This document shows positions 51,226 to 59,497 of a DNA stretch of 64,000 bases, piece by piece (within the stretch, counting starts at the first letter, position 1; each line of letters begins with the position of its first letter). A program made the translations under genes and the position numbers. The stretch lies in assembly GCA_023386155.1 (NCBI GenBank), contig JAEWKH010000056.1:1-64000 (forward strand), given 5' to 3'. The notes below the pieces were generated by a model. It was given only the letters and a program-made list of their open reading frames with translations, ran no database searches and had not been told where the DNA came from. Source of the DNA: Pseudomonadota bacterium (GTDB lineage: Bacteria; Pseudomonadota; Alphaproteobacteria; Rhizobiales; Beijerinckiaceae).

Positions 51226-51613
51226 TGAAACGACTCACCTTCGCGGTTGAACACCAATGAGAGCCTGCGGCCGATTCCGAAGATACACCCAAAAAGCCAT
51301 AACGGCTAAGGCATGGGATTGTTTCAAGAGTGGGACAGAGCGTGTCAGTCATGACGGGGCAGTCTCAATTTGAGACTTCGGGCATTTGCATCGAGATCTC
51401 ATTCACGCAATGGCCAGGTTTGTTGGTTTAGATGAACGGAAGATGAATAATTGCAAAGTATATGTTCCACCTGAGGATGGGATCATATCAATTCGCCCTG
51501 TGGAAAGCTATAAATTTGCCCTATGACCCGTGCCTTGATTTGAAACTACTTGATGGATCGCGCGTTGTCGGTTGCCGGGTGCGAAACCCGAAGATTCATT
51601 CAGGAGTAAGCTC
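51226..51613. other. Divergent intergenic region of the subtilase and DUF1236 genes
   Basis: AT-richer than the surroundings in 51400-51560. It should carry both promoters. I do not see the GGAAT...CGTT pattern of the two ECF promoters downstream. CAGGAG precedes the DUF1236 gene. No gene is supported. Confidence 0.4.
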
Positions 51614-52021
51614 ATGTTTAAGAAGATCCTTCTTGCCGGCGCTGTTCTGGCCAGTCTTGCCCCTGCCGCGGCCTTCGCTCAGTCGGGTGGCGCGGCGGCC
51701 GGTGCTGCTACCGGCGCGGTTGGCGGCGCAATTGTCGGCGGTCCGGTCGGTGCGGCCGTGGGTGGCGTCACGGGCGCCATCGTGGGCGGCATCGCGGATC
51801 AGCAGCAGCCGCAGTTCCGTCAGTACGTGACCACGCAGAATGTGCCGTCTTATACGTACAGGGAAGAGGTGCGCGTAGGCGCTGTCCTGCCTGAGTCCGG
51901 CGTGACCCTTCATGAGGTGCCGGCCGAGTACAAGGTGAAGGGCTATCGGTACACGATTGTGAACGACACTCCCGTGCTAGTGGAGCCAGGGAGCCGCAAG
52001 ATCGTGCAGGTTATCCGCTAA
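51614..52021 (+). CDS. DUF1236 secreted protein with a Gly/Ala-rich zipper segment
   Basis: A 135-residue protein with a signal peptide ending in AAAFAQ (about residue 23), a Gly/Ala/Val-rich segment (about 25-60, like a glycine-zipper) and a C-terminal DUF1236 domain (LPESGVTLHEVPAEYKVKGYRYTIVNDTPVLVEPGSRKIVQVIR, key Tyr-Arg-Tyr and Val-Glu-Pro). DUF1236 proteins are small envelope proteins of rhizobia with unknown role. An intrinsic terminator follows. Confidence 0.88.
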   Translation: MFKKILLAGAVLASLAPAAAFAQSGGAAAGAATGAVGGAIVGGPVGAAVGGVTGAIVGGIADQQQPQFRQYVTTQNVPSYTYREEVRVGAVLPESGVTLHEVPAEYKVKGYRYTIVNDTPVLVEPGSRKIVQVIR

Positions 52022-52046
52022 GACTTGCAGCTTCTCGAACTCATCC

Positions 52047-52074
52047 ATGGGCGGCCGAGCGGCCGCCCATTTTT
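52047..52074 (+). terminator. Intrinsic terminator after the DUF1236 gene
   Basis: A perfect 10-bp stem ATGGGCGGCC/GGCCGCCCAT with a GAGC loop, followed by four T residues. It should end transcription of the DUF1236 gene ahead of the ECF promoter. Confidence 0.85.
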
Positions 52075-52172
52075 GCATGGTCAATCAGGGCCGATCTCGG
52101 GTTGATCCTGTTCCCCGAAGCGAGCCCCTTCGCCTCCTGTTCCCATCGCCTGGAAGCGTCCTGCTTGAGATC

Positions 52173-52198
52173 GGAATAAATCGACTAGGTTCTCCGTT
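52173..52198 (+). promoter_or_regulatory. ECF-type promoter of the sigma/anti-sigma operon
   Basis: GGAAT (52173-52177) and CGTT (52195-52198) with a 17-base spacer. The same layout, with GGAATAAA at the front and CTCCGTT at the end, occurs at 53567-53592. Both resemble the EcfG-type consensus GGAAC-N16/17-CGTT of alphaproteobacteria. It suggests autoregulation of the sigma factor. Confidence 0.7.
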
Positions 52199-52227
52199 AT
52201 GGTGTGAAGAGGCCACGCGGAGAGGGA

Positions 52228-52719
52228 ATGCCTGTAGCCATAGGACAAGAATTGGTGGCGCTCCTGCCTCGATTGAGGCGTTTTGCGCTCGTGCTTTGTC
52301 GCTCCCAGGCCCTTGCGGATGACCTCGTTCAGGGGGCCTGCGAGCGCGCACTCGCCCATGCAGGCAGCTGGACGCCGGGGACCAAGTTCGATGCCTGGAT
52401 GTTCCGAATTCTCCGCAATTGCTGGATTGATCACTTGAGGCGCTTGAGAACTGAAGGAATGACGGAGGATGTATCGGTGCAGACGCAACTCATCGGCGAC
52501 CCGGGAGAAGGACCCATCCTGAACAAGCTTGTCCTGTCCGAGGTCCAGCGTGCCATCGATGGTTTGCCTCAGGAGCAGCGGGAGGTCCTCCTCCTCGTAT
52601 GTGCAGACGATCTCAGTTACCGCGAGACCGCCGAGGTTCTGGGCGTCCCGATCGGGACTGTCATGAGCCGGCTCGCACGGGCACGCAAGCGGCTGATGGA
52701 GATGACGGCTGCCGCCTGA
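52228..52719 (+). CDS. ECF-type RNA polymerase sigma factor
   Basis: A 163-residue sigma-70 family protein with region 2 (ADDLVQGACERALAHAGSW and FDAWMFRILRNCWID) and region 4 (LPQEQREVLLLVCADDLSYRETAEVLGVPIGTVMSRLARARKRL). I chose the ATG at 52228 (MPVAIGQELV); a start at 52204 would add eight residues. An anti-sigma gene follows 33 bp on. The promoter directly upstream matches that before the gene at 53621, so both are probably its targets. Confidence 0.92.
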   Translation: MPVAIGQELVALLPRLRRFALVLCRSQALADDLVQGACERALAHAGSWTPGTKFDAWMFRILRNCWIDHLRRLRTEGMTEDVSVQTQLIGDPGEGPILNKLVLSEVQRAIDGLPQEQREVLLLVCADDLSYRETAEVLGVPIGTVMSRLARARKRLMEMTAAA

Positions 52720-52752
52720 AGACTGACGAGAAACGAAAGCAGAGCGATAGCA

Positions 52753-53502
52753 ATGTCTCAGCTCCACTTTAGCGATGAGATCCTGATGGCCTTTGCCGAC
52801 GGGGAACTTGAGGAGCCCACGGCGACCGCAATTGCCAAGGCGATGGCGGAGGATCCGGCTGTGGCCAAACGGATCATGGATTTTCAACAAAGCCGGCGCC
52901 TGACGCGTTCTGCCTTGTCTGTTTTTCCCGATGTGCCGCCGGAGTTGCAGGCTGCCGTGTCAGCTCGGGTCGCGGCCTATGAGGCCGCTGACGAGGCGAG
53001 AATGCCTCCGGCAGCCATTCCGGCATCGAGCGAGGCAACTCGGCCAAGGAGGTCATTTCTACCAATCGCCTTGGCCGCATCCATTGTCGTGGGCTCGCTC
53101 GGTTTGGGCTACTTCGTGGGGAGGCAGGACAGGTCGGAGGCAAATCGTCTGATGGCCCAGTTGGATAATCCCGTGGTTCATCGTGAGTTGAATACGATTG
53201 CATCTGGGAAGAATGTGGAATTGCCTTTTGGCAGCCTGCGGATAATCTCGACGTATCGCGTTGCAAATGGCTCCCTGTGCCGCGAATTCCGGCTTCAGTC
53301 GCGTGCAGAGGAAGCACAAGCTGTCGCTTGCCGCAATGGCGGGTGGAACGTGAAGTTCGCATTGTCTGGCCCCTCCAAGTCCTCTGAATATGTTCCAAGC
53401 GGAGAAAGCGACTTGGTGACCGCGTACTTGCAGAGCATGAATGCTGGGCAGCCCCTTGTCGATGAGGCTGAAGACAGGGCTCTCTCCGAGAGTGCGCGGT
53501 AG
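52753..53502 (+). CDS. Transmembrane anti-sigma factor
   Basis: A 249-residue protein with a cytoplasmic N-terminal anti-sigma-like part (SDEILMAFADGELEEPTATAIAKAMAEDPAVAKRI, no His/Cys zinc motif), one transmembrane helix (PIALAASIVVGSLGLGYFVG, about residues 102-121) and a periplasmic domain with two cysteines (SLCREFR, AVACRNG). It should hold the sigma factor until an envelope signal releases it; the cysteine pair could form a disulphide. Confidence 0.88.
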   Translation: MSQLHFSDEILMAFADGELEEPTATAIAKAMAEDPAVAKRIMDFQQSRRLTRSALSVFPDVPPELQAAVSARVAAYEAADEARMPPAAIPASSEATRPRRSFLPIALAASIVVGSLGLGYFVGRQDRSEANRLMAQLDNPVVHRELNTIASGKNVELPFGSLRIISTYRVANGSLCREFRLQSRAEEAQAVACRNGGWNVKFALSGPSKSSEYVPSGESDLVTAYLQSMNAGQPLVDEAEDRALSESAR

Positions 53503-53566
53503 GCTGCAGACCACATGCCCTTCGAAGCACAATCTCCTGCGCTTTGAGAAGATTTCCAAACAAGGT

Positions 53567-53592
53567 GGAATAAACCGGCGAGTTGCTCCGTT
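53567..53592 (+). promoter_or_regulatory. ECF-type promoter of the second DUF1236-like gene
   Basis: GGAAT (53567-53571), 17-base spacer, CGTT (53589-53592). Flanking bases AAA after the first box and CTC before the second are also shared with the promoter at 52173-52198. The start codon of the next gene is 28 bp downstream. Confidence 0.7.
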
Positions 53593-53620
53593 CTCTGTCT
53601 GATTTGGCGAGTGATAGAGG

Positions 53621-53980
53621 ATGAGCATGAGAGCCGCGTATCGTCTGGCTTTTATCGTATTCTCTGTGGGGGCTGTTGCGGCGCCCGCCATGGCGCCGAC
53701 GGTGATCGAACCGCTTGCGACGGCATCGGCAATTTCCTCACAGGCCATCCCCGATGTCGTGCGCAACGTTGCTACGGACCTCACCCTGCTGCTTAATGCG
53801 AGCCTGGAAGGTTCCCCGATGCTCTCCCCGAGCCGGTTAATCTCTGTCGGAGAAAGTCTGCCCGTGGCGGTAGAAGTATATCCGATCCCGAAACATGAAA
53901 CGTATCGGTATGCCCTCTTGGACGGGCAGCGCGTCATCGTCGATGCGGCGTCCCGTAAGGTTGTCTACGTCATACAATGA
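53621..53980 (+). CDS. Small exported protein with a DUF1236-like C-terminus
   Basis: A 119-residue protein with a signal peptide (about residues 1-24, ending ...AAPAMA) and a C-terminus (YPIPKHETYRYALLDGQRVIVDAASRKVVYVIQ) that follows the DUF1236 pattern seen at 51614-52021 (Tyr-Arg-Tyr, then Val-Asp/Glu, then Arg-Lys-Val/Ile-Val-x-Val-Ile). It has its own ECF promoter and is a probable target of the adjacent sigma factor. Function unknown. Confidence 0.8.
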   Translation: MSMRAAYRLAFIVFSVGAVAAPAMAPTVIEPLATASAISSQAIPDVVRNVATDLTLLLNASLEGSPMLSPSRLISVGESLPVAVEVYPIPKHETYRYALLDGQRVIVDAASRKVVYVIQ

Positions 53981-54039
53981 GAAATGAAAGCCAGGCGACG
54001 ACAAAGAACGAACTTGCATGAAAAGAGGCAGGCCTACCA

Positions 54040-54777
54040 ATGTCATTGCAGAGCTCTAGCGGGATGCATCTGGTATCCGACAATGTCTCAGTCCCCACGG
54101 CTATCGTATTCCCCGTTTGCACGAATCCATTGTTGCGCTTTGGCCTGGAGAACGTCCTATGTGAAGCAGGCTTTGTCGTATGGCATGAAATCTTGGACGG
54201 CTTTTCAAGCCTGCCTGTTATAGAAGATGCGTTGCCGGCACTCTTCATAATAGATGGAAGTCGTTTCGCCATCGGGACTGTCGATCTGATAAGGAGATTG
54301 AAGGCCCACGCGCCATCGGCAAGAATCGTCGTGCTAGCGAGTGCCTTCGATCCAGGTGTTATATCGGCTGCCTGGAATGCAGGGGCCCAAGGGTTCTGCC
54401 TCTCGACCCATAAACATGACGTGCTCGTCAAGTCACTCGAACTGGTGATGCTGGGGGAGACAGTGATTCCTGCAGAGATTGTCCTCCCGGCTGCCGGAAT
54501 ACTTCCCTATAACAGTTACCCTGAGTCAGCCGAGTGCTTGAACGACATGAGAACCGATGGCCATTCAGTCCGGAAGCTGTCCAGCAGGGAGTCGGAAATA
54601 TTGACCTGCCTGAAGGACGGCGCACCCAACAAGGTCATTGCGCGCAAACTCAATCTCTCCGAGGCTACTGTGAAGGTCCATGTGAAGACCATTCTGAAGA
54701 AGATCGGCGCACGCAATCGCACCCAAGCCGCGCTTTGGGCAGCACGGCATATCCCGGCAGACCTGAAGCCATTGTAA
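54040..54777 (+). CDS. LuxR/NarL-type regulator with a degenerate receiver
   Basis: A 245-residue protein. The N-terminal half has the receiver fold with Asp in ALFIIDGS (about residue 73), but the acidic pair at the start is absent (AIVFPVCTN) and the conserved Lys is changed (FCLSTHKHD). The C-terminal LuxR HTH is intact (LSSRESEILTCLKDGAPNKVIARKLNLSEATVKVHVKTILKKIG, about 180-223). It may be regulated by something other than phosphorylation, or be constitutive. It follows the DUF1236-like gene by 59 bp; target genes unknown. Confidence 0.87.
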   Translation: MSLQSSSGMHLVSDNVSVPTAIVFPVCTNPLLRFGLENVLCEAGFVVWHEILDGFSSLPVIEDALPALFIIDGSRFAIGTVDLIRRLKAHAPSARIVVLASAFDPGVISAAWNAGAQGFCLSTHKHDVLVKSLELVMLGETVIPAEIVLPAAGILPYNSYPESAECLNDMRTDGHSVRKLSSRESEILTCLKDGAPNKVIARKLNLSEATVKVHVKTILKKIGARNRTQAALWAARHIPADLKPL

Positions 54778-54944
54778 TCGGGTGATCCCGTTCAACGATG
54801 CCGGGTGGCGAGTTTTTCCCGAAGGTTTCGCGGGTCGCGGTTCGCCGTTTCAGTATCCCAAAATGCTTCTCTGCCATGTCAGCGCACTCCTCGACGCGAC
54901 TGACGATCTGCCCTGACCAGGGCTGACCTTCACGTTGCCGGCCG

Positions 54945-55655
54945 TCATCGGGTTCCATCCATTTTCTGATGGTGCTCGATATAGACCCGCAACGACTTGC
55001 CGACCTCCTCGATATGCGCCTTCAGGAGAGAACAGGCGGCTGCAATCCGGCCGCCCTGGCAGAGGCGTACAAGCTCGGCATGTTCGGTCTCGGCGCGTTG
55101 CATGCCGTCCGTAAGGGAGAGCTGAAGCCGCGTGTGCCTGTCGCATTCCTGAAGGAGGTTGGCCACGATTGCCGAGGTGCGGGGTTGCTCGGCGTGGCGA
55201 TAGAGAAGCATGTGGAACTCCGTGTTCAGCTCTCCCCAGCGCCTGACATGGTTCGCCCGTAGTTCCTCGCTGTATTCCTGAAGGATTTGATTGAGCTTGT
55301 CGTAGTCGCTCTGAGTGAGATGGCGGACGGAGGCCTCCAGGAGGCGTGGCTCGAGCAGAGCCCTAAGCTCAAAAAGCTCCTGGACCTCGTCGGTCGAAAG
55401 CTCCGAGACGATGGCGCCGCGGTGGGGATGAATCTTGACGAGCCCCTCCGCCTCAAGCTGCATCAGAGCCTCTCGAATCGGGATGCGGCTCACCCCGAAC
55501 TCGCCCGCCAGCGCGTCCTGGCGGAGCGGAAATCCGGCCTTGAAATCGCCGTCGAGAATCCGATGGCGCAGGCTGTCTGCCACGGCAGCGGCTATCGTCC
55601 GATGCTGAAGAGACTTCTGCGCTGGTCTGGGGGCAGGCTTGGATTCGAGCGTCAT
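54945..55655 (-). CDS. GntR family regulator (FCD type) of the hydroxyproline genes
   Basis: A 236-residue regulator: winged helix LAGEFGVSRIPIREALMQLEAEGLV (about residues 48-72), then an all-helical FCD domain with metal-site candidates (Asp/His in LNTEFHMLLYRH). It is divergent from the operon for hydroxyproline breakdown, and a palindromic operator lies between. It is the likely hydroxyproline-responsive regulator by analogy with other alphaproteobacteria. Confidence 0.88.
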   Translation of the reverse strand: MTLESKPAPRPAQKSLQHRTIAAAVADSLRHRILDGDFKAGFPLRQDALAGEFGVSRIPIREALMQLEAEGLVKIHPHRGAIVSELSTDEVQELFELRALLEPRLLEASVRHLTQSDYDKLNQILQEYSEELRANHVRRWGELNTEFHMLLYRHAEQPRTSAIVANLLQECDRHTRLQLSLTDGMQRAETEHAELVRLCQGGRIAAACSLLKAHIEEVGKSLRVYIEHHQKMDGTR

Positions 55656-55714
55656 GGGTCTGTCATCAGTGCAAAATGGGGCGGCTTCCTCTTGTCAGAA
55701 CCCTCTGGGACGGC

Positions 55715-55745
55715 TTGACAAGGTAGATTTTATACAATCTACAAT
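55715..55745 (+). promoter_or_regulatory. Promoter and GntR operator upstream of the hydroxyproline operon
   Basis: TTGACA (55715-55720) is a perfect -35 box; TACAAT (55740-55745) is a possible -10 with a 19-base spacer. Between them an 18-bp element with arms TAGATT (55724-55729) and AATCTA (55736-55741) is symmetric and overlaps the -10. FCD-type GntR operators are often of this sort. A bound repressor here would block the promoter. Confidence 0.5.
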
Positions 55746-55780
55746 AATGTGCATAATGTCCAGAGTGGGAGAAGGGCGCA

Positions 55781-56707
55781 ATGGCGAGGATCGGATGGGA
55801 AGGGGTCTTCCCCGCAGTAACGACCCAGTTCAAGACGAATTACGACCTGGATCTCGAGGCGACCGCCAAGGTGATCGACGGGTTGATCAGGGACGGGGTT
55901 TCCGGACTGATCGTCTGCGGAACGGTCGGGGAGAACACGTCTCTCAGCCGGTCCGAGAAGGTGGCCGTCATGGAGGCCGCCAAGGATGTCTCCCGTGGCC
56001 GGGTGCCGGTGATCGCCGGTATCGCCGAGTTCACGACAGCCTTCGCATCCGAGGTCGCCAGGGAGGCGGAGCGGGTCGGAATCGACGGTGTGATGGTCAT
56101 GCCGGCCCTGGTCTATTCCTCGAAGCCGCATGAGACCGCCGCGCATTTTCGGGGGGTCGCCAAGTCCACAGACCTGCCGGTCATGGTCTACAACAACCCT
56201 CCCATCTACAAGAATGACGTGACGCCGGACATTCTTGCTTCTCTCGCGGATTGCGAAACGATCGTCTGCTTCAAGGACTCATCTGGCGATACGCGCCGGT
56301 TCACCGATACGAAGAACATGGTCGGAGACCGGTTCGTCCTCTTCTCCGGTCTCGACGACGTCGTCGTCGAAAGCGTGATGCTGGGCGCTGCCGGCTGGGT
56401 TTCCGGTATGTCGAATGCTTTCCCGCAGGAGGGCGAGACGCTGTTCCGTCTGGCAAAGGCAGGGCGCTATGAGGAGGCGAGGGCGCTCTACGAGTGGTTC
56501 ATGCCTCTGCTCCACCTCGATGCCCGCCCCGATCTCGTGCAGTGCATCAAGCTGTGCGAGGCCATCATGGGCCGTGGCTCGGAACTGACGCGCCCTCCAC
56601 GCCTTCCCCTCGCGGCTCAGGAGCGTGCAGAGGTTGAGGCGATCATGGACAAGGCCCTGAAACATCGCCCGGCTCTTCCTGATGTCGGCCTGAAAACAGC
56701 CGCGTGA
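55781..56707 (+). CDS. DapA-family lyase, probable HypD (hydroxyproline pathway deaminase)
   Basis: A 308-residue TIM-barrel protein of the dihydrodipicolinate synthase family, with the Schiff-base Lys165 (CFKDSSGD), Tyr137 (MVYNNPP) and the front motif GTVGENTSLS. In hydroxyproline clusters a DapA-family enzyme deaminates and dehydrates 1-pyrroline-4-hydroxy-2-carboxylate to 2-oxoglutarate semialdehyde, which fits the next two genes. The family also includes other lyases, so the call rests on context. Confidence 0.8.
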   Translation: MARIGWEGVFPAVTTQFKTNYDLDLEATAKVIDGLIRDGVSGLIVCGTVGENTSLSRSEKVAVMEAAKDVSRGRVPVIAGIAEFTTAFASEVAREAERVGIDGVMVMPALVYSSKPHETAAHFRGVAKSTDLPVMVYNNPPIYKNDVTPDILASLADCETIVCFKDSSGDTRRFTDTKNMVGDRFVLFSGLDDVVVESVMLGAAGWVSGMSNAFPQEGETLFRLAKAGRYEEARALYEWFMPLLHLDARPDLVQCIKLCEAIMGRGSELTRPPRLPLAAQERAEVEAIMDKALKHRPALPDVGLKTAA

Positions 56708-56714
56708 TATGCCG

Positions 56715-56741
56715 ATGGCGAAGGACGATGTCCTTCGCCAT
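56715..56741 (+). terminator. Intercistronic stem-loop after the DapA-family gene
   Basis: A perfect 11-bp stem ATGGCGAAGGA/TCCTTCGCCAT with a 5-base loop. It is followed by a short pyrimidine run (TTCCTT). It could lower read-through to the two downstream genes. Confidence 0.5.
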
Positions 56742-56770
56742 TTCCTTGATTGCCGACAAGTTCATGATCA

Positions 56771-57805
56771 ATGAGTGAAGCGATGGCGCGCCACACCTTC
56801 TTTTGCATCGATGGCCATACCTGCGGCAACCCGGTACGGGTGGTTTCCGGTGGCAGCATTCCCCAGTTGAAGGGGGAAACGATGTTCGAGCGCCGTCAGC
56901 ATTTCCTGGCGGAATACGACTGGATTCGAACCGGCCTCATGTTCGAGCCCCGTGGGCACGACATGATGTCGGGCTCGATCCTCTACCCTCCGACGCGCCC
57001 TGATTGCGACGTCGGGATCCTGTTCATCGAGACATCCGGCTGCCTCCCCATGTGCGGGCATGGGACGATCGGCACCGTCACCATCGCTCTCGAGAACGGC
57101 CTGATCCATCCGAAGACACCGGGCCTTCTGCGGCTCGATACGCCGGCAGGCGTCGTCGAAGCACGCTACGAACAGAATGGTCCCTTCATCGAGCGGGTGC
57201 GCATCACCAATATTCCATCCTTCCTGTATGGAACAGGCTACGAAGTCGAGGTCGAAGGGCTCGGGCACTTGATCGTGGATGTCGCCTATGGAGGCAACTT
57301 CTATGCGATCGTCGAGCCGCAGCCTCTCTATTCCGACCTGTCGGACGTCGACCCTTCGGACATTCTGCGCTGGAGCCCGAAGCTGCGGGAGGCCTTCAAC
57401 GCGCGCTACCGGATCGCTCATCCGGAAAACCCGGACATCAATCGCCTGACCCACGTCTTGTGGACGGGACGTGCGCAGACCAAGGACGGGAATGCCCGCA
57501 ACGCCGTGTTCTACGGCGACAAGGCCATCGACCGCTCTCCCTGCGGCACTGGAACCTCGGCACGCATGGCTCATCTCGCAGCGCGCGGCGAGTTGAAGGA
57601 AGGCGACGAGTTCGTCCATGAGAGCATCATCGGTTCAACCTTCGTCGGGCGTATCGAGGGGCGGGCGAAAGCCGGAGACCGCGACGCCATCATTCCCTCG
57701 ATCGAGGGATGGGCGCGGGTGACAGGCTTCAATACGATCATCATCGATGACCGCGACCCCTTCGCGCAAGGATTCCAGGTCGTTGATCGGGCCACACGGG
57801 CATGA
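56771..57805 (+). CDS. 4-Hydroxyproline 2-epimerase (proline racemase family)
   Basis: A 344-residue protein. The two catalytic cysteines are Cys95 in MCGHGTIG and Cys258 in SPCGTGTSA, both as in 4-hydroxyproline epimerase; the N-terminal FFCIDGHTCGNPVRVV also fits. It turns trans-4-hydroxy-L-proline into cis-4-hydroxy-D-proline. A start four codons later (MARHTFFCIDG) is the family's usual N-terminus and equally possible. Confidence 0.92.
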   Translation: MSEAMARHTFFCIDGHTCGNPVRVVSGGSIPQLKGETMFERRQHFLAEYDWIRTGLMFEPRGHDMMSGSILYPPTRPDCDVGILFIETSGCLPMCGHGTIGTVTIALENGLIHPKTPGLLRLDTPAGVVEARYEQNGPFIERVRITNIPSFLYGTGYEVEVEGLGHLIVDVAYGGNFYAIVEPQPLYSDLSDVDPSDILRWSPKLREAFNARYRIAHPENPDINRLTHVLWTGRAQTKDGNARNAVFYGDKAIDRSPCGTGTSARMAHLAARGELKEGDEFVHESIIGSTFVGRIEGRAKAGDRDAIIPSIEGWARVTGFNTIIIDDRDPFAQGFQVVDRATRA

Positions 57806-57855
57806 CGGCCAAGGCGCCAGCGGCAGCCCAATCCTTACCCTGAACAGGATACACG

Positions 57856-59091
57856 ATGCGGATCGCGATTGTCGGAGCTGGAATCGTCGGCCTTGCGGCC
57901 GCCCATGCCCTCCTTGACAGGGGATACCAGGTGACCCTGGTCGCGCCGGGCGATCAGGCGGCACGACCGACGGACGGCAATGCCGGCTGGATCGCTCATA
58001 CCGACATCATGCCGCTGGCCTCGCCCAAGGTCTGGAGAAATCTGCCAAACTGGCTCGCGGATCCGCTGGGTCCCCTCACCATCAGACCTTCCTATCTGCC
58101 TGCTCTGACGCCCTGGCTGATGCGCTTCATCCTGGCGTCGTCTCCGGCGAGAATCAAGGCGAGCATGGCTGCCATACGCGCCATCAACGCGGAGGCTCTG
58201 CCCTGCTGGAGGGATAGGCTTAGTTCATTGGGGCTGAGCGCACATCTGCGCGAGCATGGCATTCTGTCCGTGTGGAAGCGCCGTGCGGCTTTTCTCCGGG
58301 CCCAGGATGTTATCGACCGTCAGCGGGACCTCGGCATCGGAGCAGAGGTCATCGACCTGAGCGATCTCTCACGGCTGGAGCCGGCGCTGCGCAACGTCGA
58401 GGTCGGCGTCCTTTATCCGGAGGCCTGCCACATCTCCGATCCGGCTCATCTGGCGTCCGATCTGATGAGACTTGCTTTGGAGCGGGGCGTACGGCATGTG
58501 GCCGCCCGCGCCCTGGCCGTGGAGCCGAAAGATGGCGAAATCCAGGTTCACACGAACGATCCTGCAAATGTCGTTGCCGCTGACCGGGTTCTCATCGCAG
58601 CAGGCATCTGGTCGCGACCGCTCGCAAAGACGCTGGGGGATCGAGTTCCCCTCGATACCGAGCGTGGGTATAACGCGACTTACCCCAAGGGGGCATTCGG
58701 GCTCGGGCGACCTGTCATGTTCGAAGGCGAGGGATTCGTTGCCTCTCCTCTCGACACGGGCGACAGGGTCGGAGGTGCGGTTGAGTTCGCAGGATTGGAT
58801 GCCGAGCCCAATCATGATCGTACATCCGCGATGATCGCTCGCCTGAAACGCTTCCTCCCCGATTTCGATGCCGGCCAGGATGCAAGACGGTGGATGGGCT
58901 TTCGCCCATCCATTCCCGATTCTCTGCCCGTGATAGGCTCGTCCAGGCGGGACAAGCGCATGGTCTATGCCTTCGGGCATGGTCATCATGGCCTGACCCA
59001 GGCTGCGATCACAGCGCAGTTGGTTGCAGATCTGATCGGCGGAGCAACCAGCAGGATCGATCTGAAACCATACTCGGCACAGCGTTTTTAA
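57856..59091 (+). CDS. FAD-dependent D-amino acid (D-hydroxyproline) dehydrogenase
   Basis: A 411-residue DAO-family flavoprotein with dinucleotide motif IAIVGAGIVGLAAAHALLDRG (Gly9/Gly11/Gly14 region) and the C-terminal RPSIPDSLPVIGSSR and FGHGHHGLTQAA motifs. In the pathway it oxidises cis-4-hydroxy-D-proline to 1-pyrroline-4-hydroxy-2-carboxylate. It is 50 bp after the epimerase. The last step's enzyme, 2-oxoglutarate semialdehyde dehydrogenase, is not encoded in the window. Confidence 0.88.
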   Translation: MRIAIVGAGIVGLAAAHALLDRGYQVTLVAPGDQAARPTDGNAGWIAHTDIMPLASPKVWRNLPNWLADPLGPLTIRPSYLPALTPWLMRFILASSPARIKASMAAIRAINAEALPCWRDRLSSLGLSAHLREHGILSVWKRRAAFLRAQDVIDRQRDLGIGAEVIDLSDLSRLEPALRNVEVGVLYPEACHISDPAHLASDLMRLALERGVRHVAARALAVEPKDGEIQVHTNDPANVVAADRVLIAAGIWSRPLAKTLGDRVPLDTERGYNATYPKGAFGLGRPVMFEGEGFVASPLDTGDRVGGAVEFAGLDAEPNHDRTSAMIARLKRFLPDFDAGQDARRWMGFRPSIPDSLPVIGSSRRDKRMVYAFGHGHHGLTQAAITAQLVADLIGGATSRIDLKPYSAQRF

Positions 59092-59169
59092 AGGCGCCCG
59101 GGAGCTCCGCCGGCGGGGGAAGGCCTGACCGGGTCGAGGCGCCGCATCTGTCTGACATCCAGAGAGATA

Positions 59170-59424
59170 TCAGGCGGTAGGCTGGGGCGTCGTTGGCGTG
59201 ACGGGGATCTCCTGCGGTGACGTTGGCGGCACTCCGACAGGTTCGCCCGGAGGCGGGATGTCCCCAGGCGTCGTCGGTGGCACGCCGATGGGCTCGGGCG
59301 GAGGCGCCTCTGGCGGTGTCGGCGGGCTCACCGGCGCCGGGTTGGGATCCGCCGGTGTGGGCTCTGGGTAAGGCTGATTCGGCAGGGGAATAGGCATCCC
59401 GTCGGCGCTCCGCTGTTGAGGCAT
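59170..59424 (-). CDS. Small proline-rich protein
   Basis: An 84-residue frame, over one third proline, with a repeated PPTTPGDIPPPGEPVGVPPTSP-like pattern (two copies of GVPPT and DIP/EIP). No cysteine, membrane segment or known domain is visible. The start at 59424 (MPQQRSADGMPIP) is a guess. Codon use is plausible for this genome. Similar proline-rich small proteins occur in Methylobacteriaceae, but I cannot assign a function. Confidence 0.5.
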   Translation of the reverse strand: MPQQRSADGMPIPLPNQPYPEPTPADPNPAPVSPPTPPEAPPPEPIGVPPTTPGDIPPPGEPVGVPPTSPQEIPVTPTTPQPTA

Positions 59425-59497
59425 GTATAGGGTTCTGAAAGGCAATCGCCAGCGGGGCCGGATGTTCCGGCCACGAGGTCTTGCGCTTGCCGGAGTT

